Assembly (NCBI RefSeq): GCF_021261315.1
Contig: NZ_JAJSAX010000002.1
Coordinates: 744,001 to 808,000 of the forward strand
Reading direction: 5' to 3'
Source: Epilithonimonas sp. JDS
Lineage (GTDB): Bacteria; Bacteroidota; Bacteroidia; Flavobacteriales; Weeksellaceae
DNA: 64,000 bases
The translations under genes and the position numbers were made by a program. Shown in pieces: positions 61,054 through 64,000 of this stretch. How positions within the stretch are numbered: the stretch's first letter is position 1; each line of letters starts with the position of its first letter. The notes beneath the pieces are model-generated. The model was given only the letters and a program-made list of their open reading frames with translations, searched no databases and was not told where the DNA came from.

Positions 61054-61291
61054 GTGCTTCGCACCTTTTTATTATATATTGACGGTTTCTACCAACATTT
61101 TACAACTTCGTTGCTTTAGAAAGCATAATAAGAATTTATATCTCATTTCTAATTGACACAATCTCCAAGCATAATTGATCTGTACAACGCAAAAGATAAT
61201 TCTCAACTTAAAAGATAATTTTCCTAAAAAGGTCGAAGACCTGAAATCTTGGTAGAAACATTGACAACGCAAAGAGAAAGGTGCGAAGCAC
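61054..61291. repeat. Paired REP-like units in inverted orientation (family D)
   Basis: The outer arms are a perfect 15-bp inverted pair, GTGCTTCGCACCTTT (61054-61068) and its complement (61277-61291). The inner arms are a perfect 11-bp inverted pair, GTTTCTACCAA (61085-61095) and TTGGTAGAAAC (61249-61259). Each unit therefore holds a GGTAG motif followed after about 17 nt by a hairpin GGTGC-GAA-GCACC. A further hairpin GGTC-GAA-GACC (61231-61241) lies between them. Two short ORFs on the minus strand here (61072-61272, 61208-61498) are not credible. Confidence 0.8.
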
Positions 61292-61420
61292 CGGCATATT
61301 GGTTTTTAATATTGCTTTATTTAGTAAACATCTCTGCAATCTTAAAGTTTGAAAACGAACACCGAAATAAAAATTTATTCTGATATGTTCAACTGATATG
61401 AAAACTTGATTTGGATGACA

Positions 61421-61531
61421 AAACCCATAGCCCCGATTGCAGCGAAAATCCTTTTTTGCATGTAGTATGATGAATATTTGCAACAAATCATGAAGCAAAA
61501 AAGATTGCAGCGGAAAGCGGGATTAAGCTCC
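61421..61531. repeat. Dispersed intergenic repeat family B, copy B3 (reverse orientation)
   Basis: Begins AAACCCATAGCCCCGAT and ends AGCGGGATTAAGCTCC; inside, GATTGCAGCG occurs twice in direct orientation and CTTTTTTGC faces GCAAAAAAG. The CTTGATTTGGATGACAAA flank is shared with B4. The gap 60965-61599 holds this element, the family D pair and no gene. Confidence 0.85.
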
Positions 61532-61552
61532 TGAAAATTTCATAATAACAAA

Positions 61553-61578
61553 AAAATCCACCGAAAATGGTGGATTTT
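61553..61578 (-). terminator. Terminator of the split transketolase operon
   Basis: A perfect 10-bp stem, AAAATCCACC with GGTGGATTTT, and a T run on the minus strand. Confidence 0.88.
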
Positions 61579-61599
61579 GTATGATATAATTGCTTTGAA

Positions 61600-62553
61600 T
61601 TATTTAGTTCTTTCGATGATTTTTTTCACTGCTTTTACGACAGCTTCTGCATCGATTTCGTACTTTTTCATCAATTCTGCAGGCGTTCCAGATTCCCCGA
61701 AAGTATCGTGAACGGCTACAAATTCCTGAGGTGTTGGTCTTCTTCTGGACAACATTCCGGCGATTGATTCTCCAAGTCCGCCAAGGAAATTATGCTCCTC
61801 TGCAGAAACTAATTTTCCGGTTTTCTCTACAGACTTAAGGATGATTTCTTCGTCCAACGGTTTGATTGTGTGGATATTGATGATCTCACAAGAGATACCT
61901 TCTTTTTCCAACTCGTCTGCTGCCAACAAAGATTCCCAAACCAAATGTCCGGTTGCAACAATCGTTACATCAGTACCTTCTTGCAAAAGAATTCCTTTTC
62001 CGATCTCGAAAGGCATATCTTCCGGAATAAAAACGGGAACGACAGGACGACCAAATCTCAGATAAACTGGGCCTTCGTGCTCTGCTACGGCTAGAGTTGC
62101 GGCTTTGGTCTGATTGTAATCGCAAGGATTGATCACCGTCATCCCAGGAAGCATTTTCATCATTCCGATGTCTTCCAAAACCTGGTGTGTGGCGCCATCT
62201 TCGCCCAAAGTAACTCCGGCGTGGGAAGCTGCAATTTTTACATTTTTGTTTGAATAAGCAATTGACTGACGGATCTGATCGTAAACTCTGGATGTTGCAA
62301 AGTTGGCGAAAGTCCCAGCGAAAGGAATCTTCCCGTTGATCGTAAGACCTGCTGCCAAGCCCATCATATTGGCCTCAGCAATACCAGTCTGGAAGAATCT
62401 TTCCGGTGCTTTTTCTATAAATTTCTCCATCTTCAGAGAGCCGATCAAATCTGCGCAAAGTGCAACAACATTTGGGTTGGTGTCAGCCAATTCTGCCAAA
62501 CCAGCTCCGAAGCCTGAACGTGTATCTTTTTTTTCTGTGTATGTATATTTCAT
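61600..62553 (-). CDS. Transketolase, C-terminal subunit
   Basis: A 317-residue protein holding the pyrimidine-binding and C-terminal domains of transketolase. It shows NPNVVALCADLIGSLKMEKFIEKAPERFF, the catalytic segment GIAEANMMGLAAGLTI (Glu for TPP activation), HEGPVYLRFGRP and the C-terminal EHNFLGGLGESIAGML region. It works as a complex with the product of the next gene in the pentose phosphate pathway. Starts 21 nt after the N-terminal-subunit gene on the same strand and shares its terminator. Confidence 0.94.
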   Translation of the reverse strand: MKYTYTEKKDTRSGFGAGLAELADTNPNVVALCADLIGSLKMEKFIEKAPERFFQTGIAEANMMGLAAGLTINGKIPFAGTFANFATSRVYDQIRQSIAYSNKNVKIAASHAGVTLGEDGATHQVLEDIGMMKMLPGMTVINPCDYNQTKAATLAVAEHEGPVYLRFGRPVVPVFIPEDMPFEIGKGILLQEGTDVTIVATGHLVWESLLAADELEKEGISCEIINIHTIKPLDEEIILKSVEKTGKLVSAEEHNFLGGLGESIAGMLSRRRPTPQEFVAVHDTFGESGTPAELMKKYEIDAEAVVKAVKKIIERTK

Positions 62554-62574
62554 TTTGATTGTAGTTATAACGGA

Positions 62575-63426
62575 TTAATAATCAGCTGGTGCTTCAAGAT
62601 ACAATTGTTTGAAAGCTGTATCCAACTGCTCATCATTTGGTGCTTTTCCGTGCCAAGCGTGGCTTCCCACCATATAATCTACACCGCTTCCCATCTCTGT
62701 ATGAAGTAAGATAGCGACTGGCTTTCCGTTTCCTGTTTCTGATTTTGCTTTGTTCAAAATAGCAGTTACAGCTTCCAGATCGTTACCGTTTTTTTCTTCT
62801 AAAACTATCCATCCGAATGCTTCCAGTTTTGCGTGAAGATCTCCTAACGGCAAGACATTGTCTGTATCGCCATCAATCTGTCTTCCGTTGTAATCTATTG
62901 TCGAAATGATATTGTCGACTTTCTTTGCCGCGGCATACATAAAAGCTTCCCAATTCTGACCTTCCTGCAATTCGCCATCACCTTGTAGTGTGTAAACCAA
63001 AGAATCATCTCCATCCAACTTTTTGCCTTGAGCTGCGCCTAGAGCTACAGAAAGGCCTTGACCTAATGATCCCGATGCTACTCTGATCCCTGGCAAACCT
63101 TCGTGAGTTGTCGGGTGGCCTTGCAATCTAGAGTTCAGTTTTCTGAAAGTTGCCAATTCTGCAACCGGAAAGAATCCAAATCTTGCCAGAGTACTATAAA
63201 ATACCGGCGAAATATGACCATTGGAAAGGAAAAACAAATCCTCGCCTTTACCTTCCATCGTGAAAGGTAATTTGTAGTTCAAAATTTCTCCATAAAGTGC
63301 TACGAAATATTCTGTACAGCCAAGAGAACCTCCCGGATGACCGCTGTTTACAGCGTGAACCATTCTAAGAATGTCTCTTCTGATCTGCGTTGAAAGGCTT
63401 TTCAACTCTTCAATAGATTTGCTCAT
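62575..63426 (-). CDS. Transketolase, N-terminal subunit
   Basis: A 283-residue protein with the TPP-diphosphate-binding domain of transketolase: VHAVNSGHPGGSLGCTEY at the start, GSLGQGLSVALGAA, and the Mg2+/TPP motif LQGDGELQEGQNWEAFMYA with the N in DYNGRQIDGD. Split transketolase (two genes) is usual in many Bacteroidota. It is first in the operon. The promoter should lie in 63427-63550. Confidence 0.94.
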   Translation of the reverse strand: MSKSIEELKSLSTQIRRDILRMVHAVNSGHPGGSLGCTEYFVALYGEILNYKLPFTMEGKGEDLFFLSNGHISPVFYSTLARFGFFPVAELATFRKLNSRLQGHPTTHEGLPGIRVASGSLGQGLSVALGAAQGKKLDGDDSLVYTLQGDGELQEGQNWEAFMYAAAKKVDNIISTIDYNGRQIDGDTDNVLPLGDLHAKLEAFGWIVLEEKNGNDLEAVTAILNKAKSETGNGKPVAILLHTEMGSGVDYMVGSHAWHGKAPNDEQLDTAFKQLYLEAPADY

Positions 63427-63552
63427 TGTTTAAGATTTACTTTGCTTGCGAAAATACGAATTTTTAATATGTAAATCCAAGCTGAGATCTACATAATCAA
63501 TCCGACTTATGAATAATTAACAGTTTTTATCATTAAAAATATCAAAACAAAA

Positions 63553-63585
63553 AAACTCCAGCGTTTCCACCGGAGTTTATTTTTT
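63553..63585 (-). terminator. Terminator of the outer-membrane protein gene
   Basis: A 7-bp stem (AAACTCC with GGAGTTT) with a T run on the minus strand, directly after the stop codon at 63599-63601. Confidence 0.7.
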
Positions 63586-63598
63586 ATTCTTAAAGAAA

Positions 63599-64000
63599 TT
63601 ATTTCAAATTAAAGTTGAAACCTACAATTACGGCTCCTACAGTTTCTTTTCCAATACCCGGATGATCATCATAGTATCTTCTGTCATATTTTCCAGAGAT
63701 ACTTTGGTAACCTACATAAAGTTCACCAACAGGCATATTGTACATAAACTTTGGAAGAGCATACAAACCTCCGTTCACATTGTCATTGGTTGAGATTCCG
63801 TAACCTAAGTCTAAACCAACTGCTATAGGAGCTCCATTAAATGAATACTTACCTGAAACGGCAACCGGAATAAATCCGAAATCATCACCTTTGTAAGATG
63901 CGTTCCCATATCTGTAACTTTTTGCTACGTAATGAGAATATCCAGTGGCGATACCTAAATCAAAATTCTTAGCAAGATTCCACCTGTAGGCAGCATCAAG
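63599..64000 (-). CDS. Outer-membrane beta-barrel protein, C-terminal part (5' end outside window)
   Basis: The frame is open from the window edge to a TAA at 63599 and gives 133 residues of alternating aromatic and polar residues typical of barrel strands: LAKNFDLGIATGYSHY, FGFIPVAVSGKYSFNG, ALPKFMYNMPVGELYVGYQSIS. It ends with the strand VGAVIVGFNFNLK, a Phe-containing last strand of the type recognised by BamA. Family cannot be fixed from this part. A porin-like or structural role is assumed. Confidence 0.72.
   Translation of the reverse strand, partial: LDAAYRWNLAKNFDLGIATGYSHYVAKSYRYGNASYKGDDFGFIPVAVSGKYSFNGAPIAVGLDLGYGISTNDNVNGGLYALPKFMYNMPVGELYVGYQSISGKYDRRYYDDHPGIGKETVGAVIVGFNFNLK

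Noticed and set aside
61072-61498. Two ORFs (66 and 96 codons, minus strand) between the PLP-enzyme and transketolase genes
   Set aside because: Both are made of the REP-like pair and the B3 repeat; no family resemblance or usable start context.
1-64000. CRISPR array, tRNA or rRNA genes, prophage, transposase
   Set aside because: No regularly spaced identical repeats with unique spacers, no cloverleaf or rRNA sequence and no integrase or transposase motif was seen while reading both strands; the heptamer tracts have no spacers.

Overview
The window is a stretch of chromosome from a low-GC Bacteroidota. It fits a flavobacterium of the Chryseobacterium/Epilithonimonas type (family Weeksellaceae). 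The evidence is C-terminal type IX secretion (T9SS) sorting domains on secreted proteins, GEVED domains, promoter -7 boxes of the form TAnnTTTG, few Shine-Dalgarno sequences, and protein families typical of the group (YidC with a long periplasmic domain, TamB, split transketolase, DUF6702, DUF2339/DUF3999). No rRNA, tRNA, CRISPR array, prophage or transposase gene was seen. Both ends cut genes: the tail of a T9SS cargo protein at 1-96 and the C-terminal part of an outer-membrane barrel protein at 63599-64000.

Layout. 0-3 kb: a TetR repressor with a quinone-oxidoreductase-like gene and an SDR gene; the repressor has two identical operators and looks like an electrophile/redox detoxification regulon. 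3-11 kb: housekeeping metabolism (hotdog thioesterase, FabF, HugZ-like protein, AhcY, YiaA, acetate transporter, PepD). 11-17 kb: two tandem secreted thermolysin-like proteases. 17-24 kb: SlyD, RadA, a three-gene translationally coupled operon of exported paralogues, AcpH, and a TPR/LuxR-type membrane regulator. 24-33 kb: exported VOC protein, DUF6702/HupE, Lrp regulator, a large TamB, and TsaD divergent from TamB with only 5 bp between the start codons. 33-39 kb: an accessory stretch with orphan small proteins, DUF808, RsmE, EamA, a frameshifted gene, a beta-repeat protein, a putative PD-(D/E)XK nuclease, a YqiA-like hydrolase and a TrmH-type methyltransferase. 39-47 kb: yidC and pyrG separated by a divergent hxlR/SDR module, then a T9SS cargo protein. 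47-57 kb: an AraC-type TPR membrane regulator with a sibling that lacks the DNA-binding domain, DUF1569, an old-yellow-enzyme reductase, a small Cys-rich protein, the DUF2339/DUF3999 pair and a stand-alone RelA/SpoT synthetase-domain protein. 57-64 kb: HemL, a glucosaminidase with LysM domains, a PLP enzyme, split transketolase and the partial barrel protein.

The most distinctive non-coding signal is a set of dispersed intergenic repeats: (A) a hairpin element at about 2.67 and 50.27 kb; (B) a related element with conserved ends and a variable hairpin core at 7.89, 39.70, 59.81 and 61.42 kb; (C) an element with ACCACATAG-type inverted ends at 5.46 kb with a decayed copy at 34.9 kb; (D) paired REP-like units at 61.05-61.29 kb; (E) a GTCATTCC-type inverted repeat at 59.94-60.04 kb; and (F) tracts with a strict 7-nt period at 3.6, 7.7, 25.2, 25.9, 39.5 and 58.6 kb. 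One 7-nt tract lies inside a coding sequence and encodes the hydrophobic core of a signal peptide; another contains the TTG start of the trmH-like gene. These repeats, the RelA/SpoT-domain protein, the 36.5-38.9 kb cassette and the small Cys-rich gene are the best leads for something undescribed.
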